Origin: Kibdelosporangium sp. MJ126-NF4 | GTDB lineage: Bacteria; Actinomycetota; Actinomycetes; Mycobacteriales; Pseudonocardiaceae | Direction of reading: 5' to 3' | Length of the DNA: 64,000 bases | Assembly (NCBI RefSeq): GCF_000826545.1 | Contig: NZ_CDME01000002.1 | Span: 310,001-374,000, forward strand | Part shown: one piece after another, positions 57,074 to 64,000 of the stretch | How positions within the stretch are numbered: position 1 is the stretch's first letter | How the letters are laid out: each line of letters starts with the position of its first letter | Translations under genes and position numbers: made by a program | The notes under the pieces: model-generated | What the model was told of the DNA's origin: nothing | What the model saw: the letters and a program-made list of their open reading frames with translations, nothing else | Database searches by the model: none

Positions 57074-57499
57074 ATGTCACGACAAGCAGACAGCGGAGGA
57101 ACTCAGCGGAACGCGCCGGGGCGGCGTGGCGTGATCGTTGCACTGTGGACAGTCCAGGCCCTGCTGGTGGGTGTGTTCGTGTTCGTGGCTGTGGCGAAGC
57201 TGAGCGATTACCCGTCCTCCGTGGCTGATTTCGACCAGATCGGGCTGGGGGACTGGTTCCGTTACGTGACGGGCGCGATTGAGCTTGCCGGTGCGATCGG
57301 CATGCTGATTCCGCGGCTGGCCGGGCTGGCCGCGCTCGGCCTGGTGGTCGTCATGATCGGCGCCACCGTCACCAACCTGCTGGTTCTGACACCTGGCATG
57401 GCGTTGGTGACGATCACGCTGGGCGCCGCGTCCGCCGTGGTCGCTGTCGCCCGGTGGTCGGAGACCAGGGCACTGGTCGAATCGTTGATGCGGCGGTAG
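57074..57499 (+). CDS. DoxX-like small membrane protein
   Basis: A 141-residue protein with four hydrophobic helices. FVFVAVAKLSDYPSSVADFDQIGLGDWFRYVTGAIEL and the following helices fit the DoxX-like (DUF6632/PF13564) pattern. Function is unknown; some DoxX proteins join redox complexes. The N-terminal ~20 residues are polar. ATG 57074 is used; a strong hairpin follows the gene. Confidence 0.7.
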   Translation: MSRQADSGGTQRNAPGRRGVIVALWTVQALLVGVFVFVAVAKLSDYPSSVADFDQIGLGDWFRYVTGAIELAGAIGMLIPRLAGLAALGLVVVMIGATVTNLLVLTPGMALVTITLGAASAVVAVARWSETRALVESLMRR

Positions 57500-57504
57500 T
57501 GGCG

Positions 57505-57551
57505 TGTCGCCTGACCGGCTGTCGGCGCCGCCCACAGCCGGTCAGGCGACA
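57505..57551. terminator. Very strong bidirectional terminator hairpin
   Basis: An 18-base arm at 57505-57522 (TGTCGCCTGACCGGCTGT) pairs perfectly with 57534-57551, with an 11-base loop. It lies between the convergent DoxX and haloperoxidase genes and should end both transcripts. Confidence 0.9.
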
Positions 57552-57556
57552 GCGTC

Positions 57557-59041
57557 TCAACTTCCGTTCAGTTTGCGCTGAACGAACGTGTACACCTGGT
57601 CGCCGATCTTCGGCGCGTACTCGGCCACGTTCTGCGTCGCGGCACGGAAGTGCACACCGGCCCAGACCCTGCTCTTCCCGCATTCGACGGAGAGATCGGA
57701 CCAGCTGTCCCAGTGCAGGGCGATGTCGGCGGCCGGGGTGGTCCCCGGCTCGATCAGGGACGTGCCTTTCGCTCGCGGGACGGTGATGTCGATCCGGTCG
57801 GTACCGAGGAAACGCCTGGCGGCCTGCGTGTAGGCCGCGCAGTTCGCGGACGTGCCGGACGGATATTCGGAGTGGTCGTGCGTGTTCGGGTAGCTGCGCC
57901 ACTCGCTGCCGGTGATGTCGTTGACGGTGCCCTTTCCAGGGCCGCCCCACGCCGTCACCTTCTTGTCGCCGTACAGGTGCCGGATCGCGGTGAATGGCCG
58001 AACCGCGTCGTACTTGCGTTTGAAGTACCAGGTCGCGACGGTGACGTCGAAGATGGCGACGTCAACAGTGGTGACATAGTGGACGGCCTTCTCGATGTCG
58101 AAGCGGCCCGCCTTGAAGGCCGCGTTGCCCGCGACGAATCCGAGACTGAAGATCTTGTCGTTGAAGAACTCGGCGGTCATCTTCTGACGATCGGTCAGGT
58201 GTGCCGACGCGTCGAGGATCTCGTCGGCCTGGCGTTTGTACGCCGCTTGGTTGTGGTGATCGCTGCTGACTGGCGGGGACACCGTGAACTGGGCGGGACT
58301 GGTGTAGGAAATCGGTTTGACCAGGCCGTAGAACGGAGTCGCGTACTGCTGGACCTTGAACACACCGCCCTGGGAGGTGACGTTCGGCTGCCAGCGCGAA
58401 GGGTCGCGGAGCTCGTGGACGGTGTTGACCGGCTTGTAGCCGGTGTAGTCGGCATAGGGGTGGCGGTTGTAGTTCCGGTTGCCCCACGCGCCGTCGCGGT
58501 TCGAGCCGTCGTTGTTCCTCGCCTGCAGGACCTTCTTGGCGGCCAGGGTGCCGATGCCTGGCGCGGTCGTCGTGTTCTCCGAGGTGTCGTCGGGATCGAG
58601 ACCTGCCGAACTCACCATGGCGCGAAACTCCGCGGTGCGCTGCGGGAAGATGGCTTTGAGCGAGGTGTAGGCAGCGTAGATGACAGCTGTGTTCTTGTTG
58701 CGTGTCGTGTCCTCGGTGCGTGGGCGGCGGCCGAGGTTCGAGTAGATGCCCGTCGCCGACCGGTGGTAGGGAGCGATGGCGTCGAACCAGGCCACCTCCA
58801 CCATCAGAATGTGATCTGCCACCAGTGTGGCGTCCTCGCCTCCAGGGGTTAGCGTGCGCACCGCCTTCTGGAACGGCGGGTAGACCACGTCGAGCAGCGC
58901 GTTGCCGCGGTCGAGGTCGAAACCAGCCCCCTGTACTGACGAAGCTGTGGCTCCGCTGGTCAACGTGCTGGCCAGCGCCGTTGCCGCGGCGACGGCCACC
59001 CAGTACCTCAGGCGCCGACTCCACGGTCGTCTTGAATTCAT
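57557..59041 (-). CDS. Secreted vanadium-dependent haloperoxidase-like (PAP2 fold) protein
   Basis: A 494-residue precursor with an N-terminal signal (RRLRYWVAVAAATALASTLT). The vanadate-binding residues of chloroperoxidase line up with the same spacing: Lys341 and Arg348 in KRKYDAVRP, Ser395-Gly396 in PSGT, and Arg458 and His464 in SRVWAGVH. The His that normally follows Ser-Gly, the acid-base residue of halide oxidation, is Thr397. It may be a phosphatase-like or altered haloperoxidase. ATG 59041 precedes the signal; the longer reading is not supported. No partner gene is adjacent. Confidence 0.83.
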   Translation of the reverse strand: MNSRRPWSRRLRYWVAVAAATALASTLTSGATASSVQGAGFDLDRGNALLDVVYPPFQKAVRTLTPGGEDATLVADHILMVEVAWFDAIAPYHRSATGIYSNLGRRPRTEDTTRNKNTAVIYAAYTSLKAIFPQRTAEFRAMVSSAGLDPDDTSENTTTAPGIGTLAAKKVLQARNNDGSNRDGAWGNRNYNRHPYADYTGYKPVNTVHELRDPSRWQPNVTSQGGVFKVQQYATPFYGLVKPISYTSPAQFTVSPPVSSDHHNQAAYKRQADEILDASAHLTDRQKMTAEFFNDKIFSLGFVAGNAAFKAGRFDIEKAVHYVTTVDVAIFDVTVATWYFKRKYDAVRPFTAIRHLYGDKKVTAWGGPGKGTVNDITGSEWRSYPNTHDHSEYPSGTSANCAAYTQAARRFLGTDRIDITVPRAKGTSLIEPGTTPAADIALHWDSWSDLSVECGKSRVWAGVHFRAATQNVAEYAPKIGDQVYTFVQRKLNGS

Positions 59042-59084
59042 CACCGGGTATTCCCCTTTCGCACGCGATGATTCGGGCATGCGT

Positions 59085-59729
59085 CTATTGGCGGCGGAAT
59101 TGCTGTGTCGCGGCGCGTCCTGATCGGGCGGCGGACGTCGCGGGCCGGATACGTCCTGCGATATACACGAAGGCAGGTGGGAAGCCCGCCCAGACGATCT
59201 TGCCGACAGTGACATCCCCGAAAGTCTCGTCAATCAACCGGCTGAAACGGCGTGTCGGCGGAGTCCAGGCGAGGTGCACGTACGCGAAAGCGGCGAAGTT
59301 CCCGTCCGGCGCGAGGCAGTCGCGCGCGACATCCAGCAGCCGACGTTGTTCGGCTTGCGTGAACAGTGCGTTGGGGAGACCGCTGACGATCACATCGACA
59401 CGGTCCAGCCCGCGTTGGTTCAGGAGCTCGCGCAGGTTCAACGCGTCGTCGACGAGGACGTCCACGGCCGGGAACCGGGCGCGCAGCAACGCGGCGAACC
59501 TGTCGTTCAGCTCAACAGCCAGGTGGCGGCCGCGTCGGCCGAGACGACGCTGGATCTCCGCGGTGAACGCGCCCGTTCCCGGGCCGAGTTCCACGACCAC
59601 CGGATCGCCGGTGCCGGGCACGGCCATCGCCATGTTCCTGGCGACTCGCTGCCCGCTCGGCAACACCGCCGCCGTGCGGCGGGGGTTCTTGAGGAACTCG
59701 CGGAGGAACAGTGTTTTCTCGCTGCGCAT
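59085..59729 (-). CDS. Class I methyltransferase, phospholipid N-methyltransferase-like
   Basis: A 214-residue methyltransferase. It begins FLREFLKNPRRTAAVLPSG, the family mark of PmtA/rRNA-adenine-methylase-like enzymes that methylate phosphatidylethanolamine. Motif I is VVELGPGTGAFTAEI, and DVIVSGLPNALFTQ is the catalytic loop. A cytoplasmic-face membrane role is likely. The C-terminus is basic (SAARSGRAATQQFRRQ). It lies 43 bases before the haloperoxidase gene on the same strand; a shared transcript is possible. Confidence 0.8.
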   Translation of the reverse strand: MRSEKTLFLREFLKNPRRTAAVLPSGQRVARNMAMAVPGTGDPVVVELGPGTGAFTAEIQRRLGRRGRHLAVELNDRFAALLRARFPAVDVLVDDALNLRELLNQRGLDRVDVIVSGLPNALFTQAEQRRLLDVARDCLAPDGNFAAFAYVHLAWTPPTRRFSRLIDETFGDVTVGKIVWAGFPPAFVYIAGRIRPATSAARSGRAATQQFRRQ

Positions 59730-59864
59730 CTCAGGTGGCCCAGCGCCTTTGGCGCCGACAGCGAGGCCGACTCGAAATCGCCACCGGACATTCCCCTTTC
59801 ACTCGACCCTGGCGCTGGTCATTATCTGGCCGAGGTCATGGCGTGAATACCTTCGTGCCGTGGT

Positions 59865-59882
59865 ACTACTCGCATGAGTAGT
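59865..59882. promoter_or_regulatory. 18-bp dyad upstream of the 3,4-AHBA cluster
   Basis: ACTACTC at 59865-59871 and GAGTAGT at 59876-59882 are perfect 7-base arms around GCAT. It lies 69 bases before the aspartate kinase start and about 140 bases from the divergent methyltransferase. It is the only clear regulator-sized dyad in the 221-base gap, so it may be the switch of the cluster. Confidence 0.5.
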
Positions 59883-59950
59883 GGGAACAACGGAACGCAG
59901 CGATTACCGTCGTACTCGGCCGAGGTTGATATCGGGTGGGGTGACACGAC

Positions 59951-61216
59951 ATGGAAGTGCTGATCCAGAAATACGGCGGTACGTCCCTGCAGTCGCTCGA
60001 TCTCGTTCGGCGTGCCGCGCTGCGCGTCGCGGAGGCGTGGCGGCTGGGGCAGTCGTTGGCCGTCGTGGTCTCCGCACGTGGTGGCCGGACGGACGATCTG
60101 CTGCGGCTCGCGGCAGATCTCGGCTCGGCGGGTCCTTCCCGCGAACTGGACCAACTGCTGGCTGTCGGCGAATGCGAGTCGGCGGCGCTGATGGCGCTCG
60201 CCCTGACGGGACTGGGTGTACCCGCGATCTCCCTCACCGGTCAGCAAAGCGGGATACACACAACGCGTCGGCATGGCGACGCGCTCATCTCACGGATCGG
60301 CGCGGCGCGGGTGCGCACGGCCCTGGAGGCGCGCAAGGTCGCTGTGATCACCGGCTTCCAGGGAATCGACTCTGCCGGGAACGTCACGACACTGGGTCGC
60401 GGTGGTTCCGATACGACCGCCGTGGCGTTGGCCGTGCGACTGAACGCGGCTGCTTGTGAGATCTACACCGACGTCGACGGAGTGTTCAGCGCCGATCCAC
60501 GCATCCTGCCCGCGGCCCGGTGCCTGCCGTGGATCGATCCGACGGTGATGGCGGAGATGGCGTTCGCCGGTGCGCGGATTCTGCACACCCGGTGCGTCGA
60601 ACTGGCGGCCATGGAAGGGGTCGAGGTGCGTGTTCGAAACGCGTCATCACGGGCGCGAGGCACGACCATCGTTGACCGTCGAAACGGCCAGTCGCTGGAA
60701 ACTCGCCGTGCCGTCGTAGCGGTGGCCCATGACACGGACGTCGCGCGTGTGTTGGTGTACGGCCAATCCGGAGGTCGTGACCTGGCCCCGTACGTGTTCG
60801 AGACACTGGCCGCCCAGGACACGGTGGTGGATCTGGTTGCCAGGTCCGGTCCCGACGAGACCGAGTTCCGGATGGGATTCACCATGCGCCGCAGTCACAC
60901 CGACCAGATCCGCGGCGCGTTGCACGACACGGCGGCGAGCTTCGGCGGTGGTGTCCGTTTCGACGACGACGTCGGCAAGGTGTCGGTGATCGGGATGGGG
61001 CTGCTCAGCCGCCCGGAGTACACCGCAAGGCTGATGGCGGCCCTGGCCGCCGCCGGGATACCGACGAGTTGGATCTCGACATCCCAGTCCCGGCTGTCGG
61101 TGATCGTGCCGCGGTCGCGCACCATCGACGCCGTCGACGTCCTGCATCGGGAGTTCCGCCTCGACCAGGACGAGCCGGGTGCTCGCACGACCTCCGGCCG
61201 CTCGGCCCCGGTGTGA
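59951..61216 (+). CDS. Aspartate kinase, cluster-associated
   Basis: A 421-residue aspartokinase. KYGGTS (7-12) is the kinase signature, GRGGSDTTAVALA the ATP/substrate loop and YTDVDGVFSADPR the aspartate-binding region. Two ACT-type regulatory domains follow from about residue 260. It makes aspartyl phosphate, the first step to aspartate semialdehyde, a precursor of 3,4-AHBA. Its adjacency to griI/griH-like genes (15 bases) indicates a pathway copy, possibly freed from normal lysine/threonine feedback. Aspartate semialdehyde dehydrogenase is not in the window. Confidence 0.9.
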   Translation: MEVLIQKYGGTSLQSLDLVRRAALRVAEAWRLGQSLAVVVSARGGRTDDLLRLAADLGSAGPSRELDQLLAVGECESAALMALALTGLGVPAISLTGQQSGIHTTRRHGDALISRIGAARVRTALEARKVAVITGFQGIDSAGNVTTLGRGGSDTTAVALAVRLNAAACEIYTDVDGVFSADPRILPAARCLPWIDPTVMAEMAFAGARILHTRCVELAAMEGVEVRVRNASSRARGTTIVDRRNGQSLETRRAVVAVAHDTDVARVLVYGQSGGRDLAPYVFETLAAQDTVVDLVARSGPDETEFRMGFTMRRSHTDQIRGALHDTAASFGGGVRFDDDVGKVSVIGMGLLSRPEYTARLMAALAAAGIPTSWISTSQSRLSVIVPRSRTIDAVDVLHREFRLDQDEPGARTTSGRSAPV

Positions 61217-61231
61217 GAGAGGCAGGACACC

Positions 61232-62056
61232 ATGGCTGTACACAATGACTCGTTTGCCCGGCGGCTACGCCTGCGGCGCCTGTTCCGGCACGGCGACGGG
61301 CGCCTGCTGGTGGTTCCGCTCGATCATTCCGTCACCGATGGCCCGCTTGGTCGTGGTGACCTGAACGCTCTGGTGGGCGAGCTCACCGGGATCGGCGTGG
61401 ATGCCGTGGTGCTGCACAAGGGCAGCCTCCGTCATGTGGATCACGACCGGTTCGCCGACATGTCGTTGATCGTGCATCTGAGCGCGAGTACCCGCCATGC
61501 GCCGGATCCCAGCGCGAAGTACCTGGTCGCCGGTGTCGCGGAGGCGGTGCGGCTGGGCGCCGACGCGGTCAGCGTGCACGTCAACCTCGGCTCGGACCAG
61601 GAAGTACGGCAGGTCACCGATCTGGCGGCGGTGTCCGACGACTGCGATCGCTGGAACGTCCCGCTGCTGGCCATGGTGTACGCGAGAGGCCCGAAGATCG
61701 CGGACTCCCAGGCTCCGGATCTGGTGGCGCACGCCGCGTCGCTGGCCGCCGATCTCGGCGCGGACATCGTCAAGACCGACTATGCCGGTACGCCCGCGCA
61801 GATGGCCGAGGTCGTGCACGCCTGCCCGATACCGATCATCGTCGCAGGCGGGCCGCGTCTGGCTGAGCCCGGCGCGGTGCTGGCCCACGTCGCCGGGGCG
61901 TTGCGCGGCGGCGCAGCCGGAGTGGCCGTCGGACGCAACGTCTTCCAGACCGACCAGCCCGGCCGGATGGCGGCCGCGATCGCCCGACTGGTGCACGAAT
62001 CCCGGTATCCGCACGACCGGGAGGCACTGGAGGACCGGCTTTCCCTCGCACACTGA
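61232..62056 (+). CDS. griI: GriI-like aldolase (2-amino-4,5-dihydroxy-6-oxo-7-phosphooxyheptanoate synthase)
   Basis: A 274-residue DhnA-class aldolase. Lys181 in IVKTDYAG is the Schiff-base lysine; Asp31-His32 and Tyr150 are further conserved active-site residues. In grixazone synthesis GriI joins aspartate semialdehyde to dihydroxyacetone phosphate. The family also includes archaeal ADH synthase (AroA'). Its position between aspartate kinase and a GriH-like gene makes the GriI role clear. Confidence 0.88.
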   Translation: MAVHNDSFARRLRLRRLFRHGDGRLLVVPLDHSVTDGPLGRGDLNALVGELTGIGVDAVVLHKGSLRHVDHDRFADMSLIVHLSASTRHAPDPSAKYLVAGVAEAVRLGADAVSVHVNLGSDQEVRQVTDLAAVSDDCDRWNVPLLAMVYARGPKIADSQAPDLVAHAASLAADLGADIVKTDYAGTPAQMAEVVHACPIPIIVAGGPRLAEPGAVLAHVAGALRGGAAGVAVGRNVFQTDQPGRMAAAIARLVHESRYPHDREALEDRLSLAH

Positions 62057-62075
62057 CCTCCACAAAGGAGTATCC

Positions 62076-63179
62076 GTGAAACTGTGCTGGCTGGATGTTC
62101 GCGACGCCGACGGAGCCAAGGAAGCGATCGTCGAGGAAGCCGTCCACCAACGGGTGGACGCGATCGTCGCGGCCGATCCGGCAGACCTGGCAGTGGTTCC
62201 CCCGACGGTGAAGAAGGTGTTGTTCCCCCTGCCCGAGTCGCTTCCGGACCAGTGGGCAACCGCCGACCTGGTCATCGTCGACCCGGTCCGGCACGGTGAT
62301 CCCGACGACCTCGCCCGCAGGCACCCCGACGTGGAGTTCGGCCGGTTCGTGGAGATCACCGACCCCGACAGTCTCGAAGAGGCCTGCCGCGCCGCGCGGC
62401 TGGACCGGTGGAGTGTGCTGGCCTTCCGCGACACCACCAAGATTCCCCTGGAGATAGTGCTGGCCGCCGCGGCGGGCGCGGACGGCACCGTCATCACTCA
62501 GGTGGCTGACGTCGAGGAGGCGCAGATCGTCTTCGGCGTGCTTGAGCACGGCTGCGACGGCGTGATGCTCCGCGCTCGTGCCGTCGGCGAAGCCACCAGT
62601 CTGAAGGCCGCCGCCGCGGTACGGCCCGCTGCCGTGGCCGTGGAGGAACTGGAGGTCACCGGTATCCGCCGGGTCGGTATGGGGGAACGCGTCTGTGTGG
62701 ACACCTGCACTCATTTCCGGCCGGACGAGGGCATCCTGGTCGGCTCCCACTCCCAGGGCATGATCCTGTGCTGCAGTGAGACCCATCCGCTGCCGTACAT
62801 GCCGACGCGGCCGTTCCGGGTCAACGCCGGGGCCCTGCATTCCTACACGCTGTCCGAGCGAGGACGGACCAACTACCTCAGCGAGCTCGGCGCGGGCGCC
62901 AAGGTCCTTGGTGTTGACGCGAAAGGACAGGTGCGCGTGGTCACGGTGGGCCGGGTCAAGATCGAGACACGGCCCTTGCTCGCGATCGACGCGGTGGCGA
63001 AGTCGGGCGTGGCCGTCAACCTCATCGTGCAGGACGACTGGCATGTGCGGGTGCTCGGACCGGGCGGTGTGGTCCTCAATGTCACGGAGCTCGCGGCGGG
63101 CACGAAGGTGCTCGGCCACCTGCCGGTCGAGCAACGGCACGTCGGCTATCCGATCGACGAGTTCTGCATCGAGAAGTAA
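62076..63179 (+). CDS. griH: GriH-like 3-amino-4-hydroxybenzoate synthase (3-dehydroquinate synthase II family)
   Basis: A 367-residue protein of the AroB'-like family. VDTCTHFRPDEGILVGSHSQG and VNAGALHSYTL are the conserved core. GriH cyclises and aromatises the GriI product to 3-amino-4-hydroxybenzoic acid without the shikimate pathway. GTG 62076 has AAAGGAG upstream. The length and motif order match GriH. It is 19 bases after griI and 3 bases before the amidohydrolase-like gene. Confidence 0.88.
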   Translation: MKLCWLDVRDADGAKEAIVEEAVHQRVDAIVAADPADLAVVPPTVKKVLFPLPESLPDQWATADLVIVDPVRHGDPDDLARRHPDVEFGRFVEITDPDSLEEACRAARLDRWSVLAFRDTTKIPLEIVLAAAAGADGTVITQVADVEEAQIVFGVLEHGCDGVMLRARAVGEATSLKAAAAVRPAAVAVEELEVTGIRRVGMGERVCVDTCTHFRPDEGILVGSHSQGMILCCSETHPLPYMPTRPFRVNAGALHSYTLSERGRTNYLSELGAGAKVLGVDAKGQVRVVTVGRVKIETRPLLAIDAVAKSGVAVNLIVQDDWHVRVLGPGGVVLNVTELAAGTKVLGHLPVEQRHVGYPIDEFCIEK

Positions 63180-63182
63180 GCG

Positions 63183-63950
63183 GTGACCCGGATGGCGCCG
63201 CAACCGGTCCTGGACTTCCACGTACGCCTGGCGCCCCGCCCCCAGGCCAAGGAGCGGCTCCTGGCGGTGATGGATCGCTGTGGCGTGCAGCGGGCCGTGG
63301 TGTGCGCAGGCGGCACCATCGACCTTGATCGGCTGTCCCGCCAACTCGTCGACGGCGGGCACGTCGAAACCGATGCGGACAACGACGCCGTGCTGGACGC
63401 CTGCGCGGGAACCGACGGACGCCTGGTGCCGTTCTACTTCGCCAACCCGCACCAGGCACCGGACGACTACCGTGCCAGGGCCGCCGAGTTCCGTGGGCTG
63501 GAGGTGTCACCGGCCGTCCATGGGATCGGGCTCACCGACGCCCGGGTCGTGCGGCTGATCGAGGTGGCGGCCGCGTTCGACCACGCGGTGTACGCGGTGT
63601 GCCTGGCCCGCCCTGGCGCCGGTGTGACTGACCTGGTCGCCTTGGCCCGCCGGTTCCCCCGGTTGAGCTTCGTGCTCGGGCACAGCGGCGTCGGCAACAT
63701 CGACCTGCACGCCCTCACGCTGGTCCGGGACGAACCCAACGTCCTGGTGGAGACTTCCGGTGGCTACACCTGCGTTGCCGAGGCAGCGGTGGACCGGCTC
63801 GGCGCCGACCGGGTCGTGTTCGGCTCGGAGTACCCGCTGCAGCATCCGACTGTGGAACTGGCGAAGTTCCAGGCGCTGCGGCTCCCGCCGGAGCGGTGGC
63901 GGCAGATCGCGTGGGACAACGCGCACCGACTGCTAGGAGAGAAGCCGTGA
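63183..63950 (+). CDS. Amidohydrolase-2-type protein with altered metal site
   Basis: A 255-residue TIM-barrel protein of the amidohydrolase_2 family. The usual HxH on strand 1 reads H-V-R (LDFHVRL), and the terminal Asp of the FGSDYP motif is Glu (FGSEYP). The central GHSG histidine remains. The metal centre may therefore be changed or lost. Family members decarboxylate or hydrolyse aromatic or amide substrates; in this operon it could act on 3,4-AHBA or a derivative, as inference. GTG 63183 starts it; its stop overlaps the next GTG. Confidence 0.75.
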   Translation: MTRMAPQPVLDFHVRLAPRPQAKERLLAVMDRCGVQRAVVCAGGTIDLDRLSRQLVDGGHVETDADNDAVLDACAGTDGRLVPFYFANPHQAPDDYRARAAEFRGLEVSPAVHGIGLTDARVVRLIEVAAAFDHAVYAVCLARPGAGVTDLVALARRFPRLSFVLGHSGVGNIDLHALTLVRDEPNVLVETSGGYTCVAEAAVDRLGADRVVFGSEYPLQHPTVELAKFQALRLPPERWRQIAWDNAHRLLGEKP

Positions 63951-64000
63951 ACGATTCCCGCACGGACCTGCCTCAGCTGGGTCAGTGGAGCGGACTGGAG
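63947..64000 (+). CDS. Start of the next cluster gene, truncated by the window
   Basis: GTG 63947 overlaps the amidohydrolase stop (GTGA) after TAGGAGAGAAGCC, a good ribosome site. Only 18 codons are visible (MNDSRTDLPQLGQWSGLE), too few to name a family. It belongs to the same coupled run as the 3,4-AHBA genes. Confidence 0.6.
   Translation, partial: MNDSRTDLPQLGQWSGLE

Overview
The window is high-GC DNA with GTG and TTG starts, many ATGA/GTGA stop-start overlaps, Tat and Sec secreted enzymes and a dense set of TetR, LysR, MerR, PucR, IclR and WYL regulators. This fits a filamentous actinomycete, most likely of the Pseudonocardiales. That placement is inferred from style and gene families; no rRNA or other marker gene is present. 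No tRNA, rRNA, CRISPR array or insertion sequence was seen.

Left edge (1-11.6 kb): the end of a natural-product cluster. A translationally coupled run encodes the C-terminus of an adenylate-forming ligase, a BioB/HydE-type radical SAM enzyme, a free-standing NRPS condensation domain and a BtrH-like transferase, followed by an AlkZ-like winged-helix protein. Opposite lie a phytanoyl-CoA dioxygenase-like protein and a flavin-dependent halogenase. Two ABC exporters follow. The first is intact and starts inside a nested double dyad. The second has a single-base frameshift in its ATPase and a dyad at its predicted transcription start.

Middle (11.7-35.4 kb): accessory metabolism and regulation. 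It holds hydrolases, VOC and SRPBCC proteins, a Ser/Thr kinase fused to a CBM2-like domain, and a three-gene WXG100-like/DUF1023 operon. An ECF42-type sigma factor with its DGPF partner, MFS pumps, a secreted cutinase strongly resembling PET-degrading polyesterases, and a MerR/aldo-keto reductase pair follow.

35.6-48.6 kb: two secreted S1 proteases, then a PucR-controlled operon (PxpA, BCCP, biotin carboxylase, PxpB, PxpC). Its parts add up to a split urea-carboxylase-like biotin enzyme with a LamB/YcsF partner. Two small proteins, a beta-carbonic anhydrase/SulP bicarbonate pair and a zinc alcohol dehydrogenase follow.

48.6-59.7 kb: secreted polysaccharide enzymes (GDSL esterase with ricin-type lectin; PL8 lyase), two TetR loci with clear operators, a metallophosphoesterase, a DoxX protein, a vanadium haloperoxidase-like protein with one altered vanadate ligand, and a lipid-type methyltransferase.

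Right edge (59.9-64 kb): the start of a second cluster. A dedicated aspartate kinase sits next to GriI-like and GriH-like enzymes, which together make 3-amino-4-hydroxybenzoic acid. An amidohydrolase-fold protein with altered metal ligands follows, and the next gene runs off the window.
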